Assembly (NCBI GenBank): GCA_020161505.1
Contig: JAIUNY010000019.1
Coordinates: 1 to 59,007, forward strand
DNA length: 59,007 nucleotides
DNA from: Armatimonadota bacterium
GTDB taxonomy: Bacteria; Armatimonadota; Fimbriimonadia; Fimbriimonadales; Fimbriimonadaceae
Reading direction: 5' to 3'
Under the pieces are notes generated by a model. The model was not told where the DNA came from. It saw only the letters and a list, made by a program, of their open reading frames with translations, and did not search any database. Shown in pieces: positions 8,836 to 17,255 of this stretch (position 1 is the first letter of the stretch; each line of letters starts with the position of its first letter). The position numbers and the translations under genes are program-made.

Positions 8836-8874
8836 TGTACGAATTTCCGGGGTAAAGCCCCAGAATCCCGTACA
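8836..8874. repeat. Interrupted inverted repeat in a divergent promoter region
   Basis: TGTACG at the left end is complementary to CGTACA at the right end, and the centre is GGGG-TAAAG-CCCC. The intervening bases are partly symmetrical (GAATTTCC / AGAATCCC). It lies between two divergent PEP-CTERM genes, so it could be an operator or an mRNA hairpin for the minus-strand gene. Confidence 0.4.
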
Positions 8875-8919
8875 TTTGCGGGCCAATCTTAATACGATGA
8901 TAGGAAAAAAGTCTTTCGC

Positions 8920-8948
8920 TTGACAACCTCAAGTTTTTTTGATACAGT
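8920..8948 (+). promoter_or_regulatory. Sigma-70-type promoter of the PEP-CTERM gene at 9007
   Basis: TTGACA (8920-8925) and TACAGT (8943-8948) are separated by 17 bases. The first is a perfect -35, and the -10 keeps the key T, A and final T. About 50 bases of leader precede the start codon. Confidence 0.7.
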
Positions 8949-9006
8949 AGAGACTGTCACGGATTTCCGGGATTTGCCCCCGGGCCGGACACCAACTGGA
9001 GTGGAC

Positions 9007-9750
9007 ATGAAAATCACATCCCGATCTCTCTTTTTGCTGTCTCTGGCGATGATTGCCGGCGCAGCCCACGCACAATTCGCGGTCACCAGTCGCCTCTCAG
9101 AAACCCAGGCGCGTTACTTCATTGGATACGCGGCCGATTTTACCGAGCAGAACTTCACCAACAATGAAAACGATCTTCTGCTCAGCGACTCCACGGCCCT
9201 TGTGGGGAGCCAGACGGTGAGCGGCTTTTATCCGCCGACCAACAACAACTGGACCGGAACCGCCACTTGGAATGTGACGCAGAGCTACAGCATTTCCGGG
9301 TCGCTCGCATCTGCCACGAAATTGGAATCCAGCGGCAGCATTAACGTGGGGATCTCGAGCGTGGGTTGCACCGCCGAAGTCGATTCGCTGAACCCCGGCA
9401 ACGCCTTCACGGTGGACATTGCCCTGAGCAGTGCCCAAGCCCTGACTTTCAAAGGGACGCTGGCTTCAGAGCTTCCAGCAAACCTGGTCACCAGTCAGAT
9501 GTATGGCTACTTCTGGAACGGATCCTCGTGGCAGACCTTCCTCGTCAAGTTCCCCAACTCAACCTGGGATGAGACCCTGAATCTGAACACCGGGCTGTAT
9601 CGATTTGTCACGTTCTCGACGGCAAAGGCCAGCGGAAATGCCTCGAAGACCGCCTCCTGGAACTACTCGATCGAGGCCGTGCCGGAACCCGCCACGATGC
9701 TCTTGCTTGCTCCCGCGGTCGCGATGCTCCGTCGGCGAAAGAGTCGGTGA
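9007..9750 (+). CDS. PEP-CTERM sorting-domain protein
   Basis: ATG 9007 begins a signal peptide (MKITSRSLFLLSLAMIAGAA, cut near HAQ). The frame is open further upstream to 8920, but the promoter found at 8920-8948 lies inside that extension, which excludes it. The mature body is about 200 residues, rich in Ser, Thr, Asn and aromatics with a beta-sandwich character. The end is VPEPATMLLLAPAVAMLRRRKSR, with the PEP motif, hydrophobic stretch and basic tail. It is a surface or matrix protein sorted by an exosortase; its ligand is unknown. It converges with the minus-strand operon ending at 9764. Confidence 0.87.
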   Translation: MKITSRSLFLLSLAMIAGAAHAQFAVTSRLSETQARYFIGYAADFTEQNFTNNENDLLLSDSTALVGSQTVSGFYPPTNNNWTGTATWNVTQSYSISGSLASATKLESSGSINVGISSVGCTAEVDSLNPGNAFTVDIALSSAQALTFKGTLASELPANLVTSQMYGYFWNGSSWQTFLVKFPNSTWDETLNLNTGLYRFVTFSTAKASGNASKTASWNYSIEAVPEPATMLLLAPAVAMLRRRKSR

Positions 9751-9763
9751 TCGCGCTCCCTCA

Positions 9764-10114
9764 CTAAAGAACCTCGGGAGGCTCGGTGGGTTTGACTTGG
9801 ATCATCCGCCAGGCCTCCGCGAGCATCCAGCACGCAAGGGCAGCCCCACCTGGATAAAGGATCATCGCGTGTTCGGCTTCTCTCAGGCCGAACTCCTGGA
9901 CGACCCCAAACCCAATCCACCCGCCTGCACCGAGGGGTGCTCCGTGTTTCCACATAAACGGAAACAGGACGCGATACCAGTTTTCGCGTTCCCGAATGAC
10001 TTCGTCACGATAGAGGCCGAAGGTCAACATCTTGCTGATCTCCCAACCCAATGAGGTGATGGTCGGCGAGCAGAACGCCACCCACAGCAAAGCCATCAGG
10101 AGACCACCAATCAC
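9764..10114 (-). CDS. Small membrane protein, last gene of a four-gene unknown operon
   Basis: The start is the GTG that overlaps the TGA of the preceding gene (GTGA), giving 116 residues. Predicted membrane segments are about 2-22 (GLLMALLWVAFCSPTITSLG) and about 85-103 (MILYPGGAALACWMLAEAW). Between them lies a charged stretch with YRDEVIRERENWYRVLF. No family is recognised. The long upstream extension of the open frame is shadow of the neighbouring gene. Confidence 0.6.
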   Translation of the reverse strand: MIGGLLMALLWVAFCSPTITSLGWEISKMLTFGLYRDEVIRERENWYRVLFPFMWKHGAPLGAGGWIGFGVVQEFGLREAEHAMILYPGGAALACWMLAEAWRMIQVKPTEPPEVL

Positions 10115-10293
10115 GCCCGATCCTCCCCGACCTGCGCGGCTCGCCGTTGCCTCATCATCACCATCACGCAGACCGCCATCAAGGGTGGGCAAAGGAAGGT
10201 GAACCAGAGGCCAAGGAAGGAGAGTGGCTCTGGCCACGCATGCAAATCGGGCCTGGTGTGCAGGGCAATCAGCAGAGCGGCGTTGATCATCAC
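10111..10293 (-). CDS. Very small membrane protein
   Basis: The 60-residue product has two predicted hydrophobic segments, about 2-12 and 24-47 (LSFLGLWFTFLCPPLMAVCV), and a basic tail (MRQRRAAQ). It sits 21 bases after the 153-residue gene and overlaps the next gene by four bases, which supports translation. The function is unknown. It may form a pair with the downstream membrane protein. Confidence 0.55.
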   Translation of the reverse strand: MMINAALLIALHTRPDLHAWPEPLSFLGLWFTFLCPPLMAVCVMVMMRQRRAAQVGEDRA

Positions 10294-10314
10294 TGTTTTC
10301 GAATTGAAACTTGC

Positions 10315-10776
10315 TCAATACCGATACATTTTCAGGAAGTCTCGCACTTCCTCGAAGATCCAGTAGAGCTCGTCATCGTGGCAGACCACATAAAGATCCT
10401 CGTGTTCGGTGAAGTGAACTTCGCAAAAAGGCGTTGCTTGGTCTGCTGTTCGAACGAACTTAGCCACGAAGTCCGATTCATATCCCAGATACAGCGAGTA
10501 GCGCATCAAAGTATGGCCATCGGTTGTGAATCGCCGACACGGATCGCCGATGAGTCGCTGAGGAAGCAAGGGAGCATTTCCTCCAAGAACTTTTTCCTCC
10601 ACATAGTCCGGGATCGCCTGATCCTCGATGAAGCCCTCACAGAAAACTTCCACTTCCCACACGCCATCAAAGAAATCGGCTGAGTTCACATTGGCAACTG
10701 TGGTCAGCATGCGGAAGACATCAACCAGGCGCGAGTCCCGTGGCATCTCAATCCGATTTGATGTGTCGTCGATCAC
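10315..10776 (-). CDS. Cytoplasmic protein of unknown function
   Basis: The 153-residue acidic protein has no signal peptide. Notable segments are FFDGVWEVEVFCEGFIEDQ, IGDPCRRFTTDGHTLMRYS and CHDDELYWIFEEVRDFLKM. The pattern suggests an alpha/beta immunity-like or SMI-type fold, but no family can be named. Its ATG overlaps the stop of the upstream gene (ATGA), so the two are translationally coupled. Confidence 0.65.
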   Translation of the reverse strand: MIDDTSNRIEMPRDSRLVDVFRMLTTVANVNSADFFDGVWEVEVFCEGFIEDQAIPDYVEEKVLGGNAPLLPQRLIGDPCRRFTTDGHTLMRYSLYLGYESDFVAKFVRTADQATPFCEVHFTEHEDLYVVCHDDELYWIFEEVRDFLKMYRY

Positions 10777-11243
10777 CTCTCCTTGCTCCTTTCTCCGAAA
10801 TCGAGCGCAGCTTGTCCAAACTGCAACTCGGGCAAGGCGCTGATGCGCAAGTCTTCAGGCATCGCACCCCAAACGTCTCTCAGCATTGAATAGTATTGCT
10901 CCGCCGGGATGGTGTAGGCTGTTCCATCAATTACAGCAATGTTGGGGAAATGGACGAGCATCTCATCTTTCCCATTCCGCCGGACGATCATCCTGAAGTC
11001 GTGTCGATACTTTTCGATGGGTAGCCCGACTTCAACTGCCTCACGCTTCCACTCATCCACCTTGCCAGCCTTAAGCAAGCTCGAAATATTGTGTGCCGCC
11101 AGAACCTGATTGCGAGAAACGGGCGAGACACTCCGAATTAACGGATAGTAAAAAACCTGCGGCTCCTCGTTTGAAGGAACTGGCTTCGGCACAAAAACCG
11201 CAGCACCGATGATCAATAGCAGTCCTTTTCCGTAGACGGACAT
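10773..11243 (-). CDS. Membrane-anchored or exported protein of unknown function
   Basis: ATG 11243 follows AGAGG and starts a hydrophobic N-terminus (YGKGLLLIIGAAVFVPKP) that is either a signal peptide or an anchor. The total is 156 residues. The rest contains SRNQVLAAHNISSLLKAG, YRHDFRMIVRR, LVHFPNIAVIDGTAYTIP and YYSMLRDVWGAMPEDLR. It is the first gene of the four-gene minus-strand operon. I do not recognise a family. Confidence 0.62.
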   Translation of the reverse strand: MSVYGKGLLLIIGAAVFVPKPVPSNEEPQVFYYPLIRSVSPVSRNQVLAAHNISSLLKAGKVDEWKREAVEVGLPIEKYRHDFRMIVRRNGKDEMLVHFPNIAVIDGTAYTIPAEQYYSMLRDVWGAMPEDLRISALPELQFGQAALDFGERSKER

Positions 11244-11456
11244 TTTGCCTCTCTCAGGCGAAATCGAGGTTTTCGAAATCTGCCTTGTGAGCTCGAGCCT
11301 ACCCCCGCTGCGCTCCCTAAGCCCGCTTTGTAGTCTGAGACATCCGGGTGCCCGTTCAATCCCCCACCGTCGGATTGTCAGGGCAACGCGGTTCTGCTGA
11401 CACGAAAGCGCGCACATCCCACCAGGCACCTGATGTACACTAGGGTCGAACAACAA

Positions 11457-11531
11457 GCGGGCGTAGTTCAGCGGTAGAACGTCAGCTTCCCAAGCTGAAT
11501 GTCGCCAGTTCGATTCTGGTCGCCCGCTCCA
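11457..11531 (+). tRNA. tRNA-Gly(CCC)
   Basis: The acceptor stem GCGGGCG/CGCCCGC is identical to that of the tRNA-Gly(TCC) in this window. The anticodon stem TCAGC/GCTGA closes TTCCCAA, so the anticodon is CCC (11489-11491). The T arm GTTCGATTC and an encoded CCA complete it. Confidence 0.96.
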
Positions 11532-11538
11532 GATTCCT

Positions 11539-12777
11539 CTACCGACGAATCAAGCCCGGGGCGTTGTGTATGTATTCCGCTTCCGTCACATTCTGCGCCA
11601 GGTTCCGACCGATGATCACATCGTTCGCATCGAGCACCAGGAACCCGTAGACCACGTTGCTCGCCGTGTTGTTGGTGAACACATGGGAACCTCCACCACT
11701 GATGGCGAATCCGTGGGCGTTGGCGATGTTCTGTGCCGTGTTGTGCTGAAGGGCGGACGTGTGACTGTTCGTCATGTAGAACCCGAGGGTAAAGCTATTG
11801 GTGATGGTGTTCCTCACCACGCTGGCATCGCGGACGCCGTCCAGCCACATGCCATAGCAGCTCGCATCAACGCCCGCATTGTCGGCCACGGTCAGCCACT
11901 GGCTATTCACAAAGGTGTAGGCATCGCCGCTTTGATCCGGCAAGGCGTAGACGTGGTCTCCCACCGCACGATTCCCAACCACATGAACCTGGCTGCATCC
12001 TCGAACAAAAAAGCCGGCGAGCCGATGATTCTCCACCCGAGAGTTGGAGATCATCACGTCGGTGCTGCTGGAGGCAAAGAAACCTCCACCCATCGCATTC
12101 ACCGACACACAATCGCGAATCCGCCCGCGCAGAGTGCGATAGAACACAGCGTAAAGCTCAGAGTTCTCGATTCTGAGGTTCGAGAGCGTCAGATCCCGGG
12201 CAAAAGAGAACCAAAACGGATTGCTCGTGTTGCGAATCGTCAAGCCGCTAATCTCGACGGCGTGGAGCGGAGTCACCACCGCGACGGTCGATCCCTGGCC
12301 AACGAAATAGGGCACAGGGTGTCGCAGGCGGAGCACTCCTCCCGGCTCAATGGCGACAAGCTCGTTGGGGTGGGAATCGAGGCCGGTTCCAAACTCCAAC
12401 ATGTCGCCGATCTGCAATTCCGTGGCATCCTCCACCTTCAAAAGGTAGGGAGCGTCCGGCATCATCTCGCTCACTGTCGTCTGAGGGGTTGCGGCCCCGG
12501 TGCCGGAAAATGCGACCTTTGTCGATGTCTCTTCCGCATCAATGATCGCGCCTGGCTCGCCGACAATCCGCAGCCCGCTGTAGAGATTGATCGTTTCCTT
12601 CAATCGGTAGATTCCCGCAGGGAGGGTCACGATGCACTGCTCGGCGATTCCGCAGGCTTTCACGGCGGCGTCCAATGAAGGATGCTCTCCGGCATCCACA
12701 TAAACCGTCTGCGCCAGGCCAAAGGCAGCGGCCAGCGAGGCAACGATCGTAGTCAACATCATACGCGGCGACACCAT
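11539..12777 (-). CDS. Secreted right-handed beta-helix (PbH1 repeat) protein
   Basis: ATG 12777 gives a good signal peptide (MVSPRMMLTTIVASLAAAFG, cut near LAQ). The frame is open to a GTG at 12840, with another ATG at 12813. After TVYVDAGEHPSLDAAVKAC, typical of pectate-lyase-like N-terminal caps, comes LPAGIYRLKETINL. About 200 residues of parallel beta-helix coils follow, rich in Asn and Val (ISGLTIRNTSN, LSNLRIENSE, MISNSRVENHR, VVRNTITNSF, FTNNTASNVV). This fold is found in polysaccharide lyases, hydrolases and surface adhesins. No catalytic set can be assigned. It is divergent from the glycan cluster beginning at 12886, so a link to that polysaccharide is possible but unproven. Confidence 0.8.
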   Translation of the reverse strand: MVSPRMMLTTIVASLAAAFGLAQTVYVDAGEHPSLDAAVKACGIAEQCIVTLPAGIYRLKETINLYSGLRIVGEPGAIIDAEETSTKVAFSGTGAATPQTTVSEMMPDAPYLLKVEDATELQIGDMLEFGTGLDSHPNELVAIEPGGVLRLRHPVPYFVGQGSTVAVVTPLHAVEISGLTIRNTSNPFWFSFARDLTLSNLRIENSELYAVFYRTLRGRIRDCVSVNAMGGGFFASSSTDVMISNSRVENHRLAGFFVRGCSQVHVVGNRAVGDHVYALPDQSGDAYTFVNSQWLTVADNAGVDASCYGMWLDGVRDASVVRNTITNSFTLGFYMTNSHTSALQHNTAQNIANAHGFAISGGGSHVFTNNTASNVVYGFLVLDANDVIIGRNLAQNVTEAEYIHNAPGLIRR

Positions 12778-12885
12778 GATTGTACGAGCAAGGTCTCCAG
12801 TCTCTTTTTCCATAGTCGGATATAAATCCTCAAGGTTCACTCTGGGCGGGCGTTTTGATGAAATCTTTAGGTTAGACTTGCTCTG

Positions 12886-13509
12886 ATGACCCGCTCCCCC
12901 CGATTAAGCCTCGTCAAGCGGTTGTTCGATGTGATCGTGAGCACAGTGGTGTTGATTTCCTTTTCCTGGCTGATCCTGATCCTTGCCCTCTTGGTGAGGC
13001 TCAATCTCGGCGCTCCGGTGTTTTTCCGTCAAAAGCGCCCGGGGCTTGATGGCAAAATCTTTGAAATGGTGAAGTTCCGCACCATGCGCAACGCCACTTC
13101 CTCTGACGGAACCCCCCTCCCAGACGACCAGCGCATGACCAAGTTCGGCAACCTCTTGCGCAAACTCAGCTTGGATGAGCTGCCTGAACTTTGGAATGTC
13201 GTCAAAGGGGACATGAGCCTCGTCGGCCCGCGCCCTCTTTTGGTGCAGTACCTCGATCGATACTCCCCACGGCAAATGCGCCGCCACGAAACTCGGCCCG
13301 GGGTCACGGGCTGGGCGCAGGTGAACGGCCGGAATGCCGTCGCGTGGGAAGATCGCTTTGAAATGGACGTGTGGTACGTCGAAAACTGGAGTTTTGCGCT
13401 GGATCTCAAAATCCTCTGGATGACCGTGCTCACGGTGTTCAAACGCAGCGGTGTCTCCGCCGAGGGCCATGTGACGATGCCCGAATTCATGGGGAGCCAG
13501 CAACCTTGA
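12886..13509 (+). CDS. Undecaprenyl-phosphate sugar-phosphate transferase, PglC type
   Basis: This initiating enzyme moves a sugar 1-phosphate from UDP-sugar to undecaprenyl phosphate at the cytoplasmic face of the membrane. The length (207 residues) matches the minimal PglC/WcaJ C-terminal catalytic unit. It has a single re-entrant hydrophobic helix (about 12-38), then FRQKRPG, KFRTMR, and KLSLDELPELWNVVKGDMSLVGPRPLL, which is split here into its two halves. The Asp-Glu pair of LDELPEL is the catalytic dyad. It is first in a run of tightly packed genes, and its stop overlaps the start of the acetyltransferase gene. Confidence 0.92.
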   Translation: MTRSPRLSLVKRLFDVIVSTVVLISFSWLILILALLVRLNLGAPVFFRQKRPGLDGKIFEMVKFRTMRNATSSDGTPLPDDQRMTKFGNLLRKLSLDELPELWNVVKGDMSLVGPRPLLVQYLDRYSPRQMRRHETRPGVTGWAQVNGRNAVAWEDRFEMDVWYVENWSFALDLKILWMTVLTVFKRSGVSAEGHVTMPEFMGSQQP

Positions 13510-14126
13510 GCCGCCCGATTGTCGTGCTGGGAAGCGGGGGCCACGCCAAGGTCGTCATCGCAACCGCCCGGGCGATGGGGCGCGACGTTCTCGCTTGCCT
13601 CGATGGCAACCCGGCAAGGCACGGCGAATCGATCCTCGGCGTCCCGATTCCCGGCGATTTCTCCCTTGCTTCGAGCTATCCAGACGCAGAGTTCATCCTG
13701 GCCATTGGCGACAACGCGACGCGGGCCAAGCTGGCAGATTCTCTCGATCTCCCCTGGGCCACCCTGATCCATCCCGCTGCGTGCGTCGAAACAGACCTCC
13801 CCATCGGCGAAGGCACGGTGATCTTCGCTGGCGCGATTGTCCAACCCGACACGAGGATTGGGCGCCATGCGATTCTCAATACCGCCTGCAGTATCGACCA
13901 CGATGGAGTGGTCGGCGATTTTGCCCACCTCGCCCCGGGGGTTCATCTCTCCGGAAACGTCACGGTCGGGAAGCGCGTGCTTCTGGGTGTGGGATCGTGT
14001 GGCAAGCCAGGTGTGAGCATCGCCGCAGGAATCATTGTGGGAGCGGGAGCCGCAGTGGTCAACCATCTGACCGAACCAGGGACGTACGTTGGCGTGCCGG
14101 CTCGACTCCGCCTGGGAACCTCGTAG
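13506..14126 (+). CDS. Sugar O/N-acyltransferase, PglD/NeuD family
   Basis: The chosen TTG start overlaps the previous stop (TTGA) and places VVLGSGGHAKVV, the UDP-sugar-binding alpha/beta motif of PglD-like proteins, at the N-terminus. From about residue 85 come hexapeptide repeats of a left-handed beta-helix (GEGTVIFAGAIVQPDTRIG, GRHAILNTACSIDHD, GKRVLLGVG). The histidine of CSIDHD corresponds to the catalytic base in this family. It would acetylate an amino group of a UDP-amino-sugar. Pairing with PglC suggests a bacillosamine-like first sugar, but no PglF dehydratase is in the window. Confidence 0.88.
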   Translation: MSRPIVVLGSGGHAKVVIATARAMGRDVLACLDGNPARHGESILGVPIPGDFSLASSYPDAEFILAIGDNATRAKLADSLDLPWATLIHPAACVETDLPIGEGTVIFAGAIVQPDTRIGRHAILNTACSIDHDGVVGDFAHLAPGVHLSGNVTVGKRVLLGVGSCGKPGVSIAAGIIVGAGAAVVNHLTEPGTYVGVPARLRLGTS

Positions 14127-14185
14127 GTTCACTGGTATCCTCTCACCCGGGAGAGATCGGGGTTTGCGAGGCCCCGTGGAGTGTT

Positions 14186-15526
14186 ATGAGCCAGGTGGAA
14201 TCCCCTCCGATGAACAGTCATGCCGACGCCCTTCTGACCAAAATTGCCAACACCACCGCCGTGGTCGGAGTCTTTGGACTAGGCTACGTCGGGCTTCCCT
14301 TCGCGGTCGAGAAGGCCAAGGTCGGATTCAAGGTTCTGGGATTCGACCGGAGCGAACCGCGAGTTGCGGAGGTCAATCGGGGTGAGAGCTACATTCTCGA
14401 TGTTGCGAGCGAAGAGCTCAAGCCTCTCGTGGATCAAGGCCTCATCCATGCCACTACCGACTTCAGCCGCATCCCCGAGTGCGATGTCATCGTCGTCGCT
14501 GTGCCAACTCCTCTGACCAAAAACCTGACTCCCGACCTTCAATATGTTGAGGCCGTGAGCCGAGAAGTTGCCAAATATCTGCGCCCCGGGCAGCTCGTTT
14601 CGCTAGAGTCCACCACTTACCCCGGCACAACCCGGGAGGTGATGCAACCGATTCTCGAGCAAAGTGGCCTGCAGGCTGAGAACGAATTTTTCCTCGCCCA
14701 CTCTCCGGAACGCGTGGATCCGGGCAACCAGCGATACACCACCAAGAATACGAACAAGGTCGTCGGCGGCGTTGGGCCGGATTCGCTCCAGGTCGCTGAA
14801 GCTTTCTACCAACGCACGATCGATCATGTGGTGACCGTGAGCAGCGCCGATGCGGCCGAGCTCGTGAAGGTGTTCGAGAACACCTTCCGCGCGGTGAACA
14901 TCGCCCTGGTCAACGAGATCGCCCTGCTGTGCGACAAGATGGGCCTGAACGTCTGGGAGGTCTTGAGCGCGGCGCACACCAAGCCGTTCGGCATCATGCC
15001 CTTCTTCCCTGGCCCGGGCGTGGGAGGGCACTGCATCCCGCTTGATCCCCACTACCTTGAGTGGAAGGCCCGCGAATACAACTTCGCCACCCGGTTCATC
15101 GCTTTGGCGGGCGAAGTTAATCGCTCGATGCCTCGATTCGTCGTCGAGAAAGCTCAGCGGATTCTCAACGAAAGCGGCAAGGCCCTCCACGGGAGCAAGA
15201 TTCTCATCCTCGGCATGGCCTACAAGCGCGATATCGCCGACTGGCGCGAATCGCCCTCGCTGGAGATCTTCGAAATGCTTCAACATGCGGGGGTCGAAGT
15301 GACTTACCACGACATCTTCGCCCCGGAAATTGAGATTCACGGCACTTGGTACAAGGGTGTGGATCTCACGGATGAGGCGGTGAAGTCGAGCGATTTGGTC
15401 ATCATCACCACCGACCACACGAGCGTCGATTACCAACACATTGTTGATCTCGCACCCGCCGTGTTCGACACGCGCAACGCGACCAAGAGCGTGACGGACG
15501 AAAACAAAAAGGTGGTTTTGCTTTGA
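14186..15526 (+). CDS. wbpA: UDP-N-acetyl-D-glucosamine 6-dehydrogenase, WbpA type
   Basis: This enzyme oxidises C6 of a UDP-HexNAc to the uronic acid with two NAD+. ATG 14186 gives 446 residues, as expected for WbpA/WecC-type enzymes. The N-terminal Rossmann motif is GVFGLGYVGLPFA. Further segments are VAVPTPL, LVSLESTTYPGTT, HSPERVDPGN and the catalytic cysteine in GPGVGGHCIPLDP. The C-terminal domain has LGMAYKRDIADWRESPS. The upstream 59-base gap contains two short hairpins (CTCTC...GAGAG and CGGGG...CCCCG). The stop overlaps the next gene's TTG start. It begins the WbpA-B-D portion of the cluster. Confidence 0.92.
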   Translation: MSQVESPPMNSHADALLTKIANTTAVVGVFGLGYVGLPFAVEKAKVGFKVLGFDRSEPRVAEVNRGESYILDVASEELKPLVDQGLIHATTDFSRIPECDVIVVAVPTPLTKNLTPDLQYVEAVSREVAKYLRPGQLVSLESTTYPGTTREVMQPILEQSGLQAENEFFLAHSPERVDPGNQRYTTKNTNKVVGGVGPDSLQVAEAFYQRTIDHVVTVSSADAAELVKVFENTFRAVNIALVNEIALLCDKMGLNVWEVLSAAHTKPFGIMPFFPGPGVGGHCIPLDPHYLEWKAREYNFATRFIALAGEVNRSMPRFVVEKAQRILNESGKALHGSKILILGMAYKRDIADWRESPSLEIFEMLQHAGVEVTYHDIFAPEIEIHGTWYKGVDLTDEAVKSSDLVIITTDHTSVDYQHIVDLAPAVFDTRNATKSVTDENKKVVLL

Positions 15527-16455
15527 AAGTTGTCGTGATCGGGGCTGGAGCCTGGGGGCAGAACATCTGCAAGACTCTCAAGTCGCTCGGGGCGCTCGCT
15601 GCGATTGTCGATGCCGACGAAGCCCGCCGCGCCACTCTCACCGAGACCTTCGAGGTTCCGGTGTATGGATCGTGGGATGAGGTTCCGGCGGGAACGGCTG
15701 AGGCCGTGGCGATTGCCACTCCCGCTCCCGCCCACTACGAAGTCGCCCTCCAAACCCTGCGCGCGGGCCTACCGACCTTTGTCGAGAAGCCTGTGGCTCT
15801 CAGCGCCCAGGAAGCAGAACACCTCGCTGACGAAGCCGAGAAAGCTGGCGTCACGCTCATGGTTGGGCACCTGCTGTTGTTCCAACCGGCCGCCGCTTTT
15901 CTCAAGGAGCAGATCGAGAACGGCTCGCTCGGCGAGCTTCGATCTATTCATGTTCGTCGGGCCAGCCTTGGACGCGCGCGGAATGTCGAAAACGTTCTCT
16001 GGAGTCTCGGCGTCCATGATGTCGCCGTCGTTTTGAATCTGATTGGAGCCGAGCCCACGCAAGTTCTGGCCACCGGCGATGCCTTCCTCAATCCGGGCAT
16101 CGAGGACGACACCCACGTCCACATGACCTTCCCTGGCGGGGTGAAAGCCCACATTCACAACAGTTGGCTCTGGCCCACTCGTGAGCGGTCGACTCTCGTC
16201 ATTGGCTCCAAAGGGATGCTCTTCTACGATGAGATCGCCCAGACCGTGACTCGCCACAAGAAGTGGATCGACGCCAATCTCGCCAATCAAGACGAGGGCG
16301 AAGAACTCGCCTTCGAAGGCGCGGCCGCTCCCCTCACTCTGGAGATGGAGGAGTTCCTGCGATGCGCCGCCACCGGCGAAGCCTCTCGGAGTTCCGGCCG
16401 ATCTGCCATCACCGTTGTCCGCGTTCTGGAGGACGCCAGCAAACTTCTCTCATGA
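15523..16455 (+). CDS. wbpB: UDP-GlcNAc-uronate 3-dehydrogenase-like oxidoreductase (Gfo/Idh/MocA)
   Basis: The TTG start overlaps the wbpA stop. The Rossmann motif [11 protein letters not shown] is at residues 3-13, the family motif FVEKPVAL at about 86-93, and a second-domain segment [19 protein letters not shown] contains the conserved GxHD. It is predicted to oxidise C3 of UDP-GlcNAcA so that an aminotransferase (WbpE type) can add an amino group. Placement between a WbpA-type and a WbpD-type gene supports this substrate. The protein is 310 residues, normal for the family. Confidence 0.85.
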   Translation: MKVVVIGAGAWGQNICKTLKSLGALAAIVDADEARRATLTETFEVPVYGSWDEVPAGTAEAVAIATPAPAHYEVALQTLRAGLPTFVEKPVALSAQEAEHLADEAEKAGVTLMVGHLLLFQPAAAFLKEQIENGSLGELRSIHVRRASLGRARNVENVLWSLGVHDVAVVLNLIGAEPTQVLATGDAFLNPGIEDDTHVHMTFPGGVKAHIHNSWLWPTRERSTLVIGSKGMLFYDEIAQTVTRHKKWIDANLANQDEGEELAFEGAAAPLTLEMEEFLRCAATGEASRSSGRSAITVVRVLEDASKLLS

Positions 16456-17033
16456 GCAACTTCTTTGCCCACGAATCCGCCTACATCGACGAAGGTGCCA
16501 CGATTGGCGAGGGCTCCAAAATCTGGCACTTCAGCCACGTCTTCCCAAAAGCCGTGATCGGCAAGGGGGTCATCATCGGCCAAAACGTGCTGGTGAGCAA
16601 CAACGTCACCGTGGGTGATAAGTGTAAGATTCAGAACAATGTCTCTCTTTATGAAGGCGTGGTTCTGGAAGATTTCGTGTTCTGCGGCCCGTCGATGGTC
16701 TTCACAAACGTCAAGACTCCGCGCAGCGAGTTTCCCCGTGCCACGAGCGAGCACTATGCCACGACCCTGGTCAAGCGGGGCGCAAGCATTGGCGCGAACG
16801 CGACAATCGTTTGCGGCACCACGCTCGGCGAGTGTGCGTTTGTCGCCGCTGGGGCGGTGGTCACCAAGGATGTCCCTGCCTACGCGATGGTCGCAGGTGT
16901 TCCGGCGCGGCAGATCGGCTGGATGAGCGCTTACGGCGATGTGATGGACTTCAGCCAGTCCGATACCTTCACCGACTCTCAAGGCCATGTCTACGAAAAG
17001 CGCGGCCCGAGTGAAGTTGTTCGCCTGAAGTAG
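16452..17033 (+). CDS. wbpD: UDP-amino-sugar N-acetyltransferase, WbpD/WlbB type
   Basis: ATG overlaps the previous stop (ATGA). The 193-residue protein is a left-handed beta-helix of hexapeptide repeats, starting [16 protein letters not shown]. It then has [49 protein letters not shown] and [14 protein letters not shown]. These are characteristic of WbpD/WlbB acetyltransferases that make 2,3-diacetamido uronic acids. The C-terminal tail has a second short region ending GPSEVVRLK. No terminator is obvious in the 222 bases that separate it from the converging minus gene. Confidence 0.9.
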   Translation: MSNFFAHESAYIDEGATIGEGSKIWHFSHVFPKAVIGKGVIIGQNVLVSNNVTVGDKCKIQNNVSLYEGVVLEDFVFCGPSMVFTNVKTPRSEFPRATSEHYATTLVKRGASIGANATIVCGTTLGECAFVAAGAVVTKDVPAYAMVAGVPARQIGWMSAYGDVMDFSQSDTFTDSQGHVYEKRGPSEVVRLK

Positions 17034-17255
17034 GCCTCCGGGCAGGCTCTGCTGAATCGAGGCCGCCGCCTGGTGGAACGCGGTCTTGCAACCCCAGCAA
17101 CTGCCAATCGGCGTCCTCCACAAAAACTCCCGATTTGGGGGAGGATGCCCCAAGGGGGGACCGGACTCGATTGGACGTGAGCTCAGTCGAGCCCAATCAC
17201 CACTTTGTTTGAAGGAACTGCAATTTCGGAAACCAGACCACGAGTCAGGTCCCTC

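Noticed and set aside
11566-12678. 370-codon plus-strand frame opposite the beta-helix protein
   Set aside because: Its His/Arg-rich content with no domain pattern is a shadow of the minus-strand beta-helix gene.
16263-16451. N-terminal extension of the WbpD-like protein
   Set aside because: The open frame continues upstream inside wbpB, but the ATGA overlap and the family start ([10 protein letters not shown]) fix the start at 16452.
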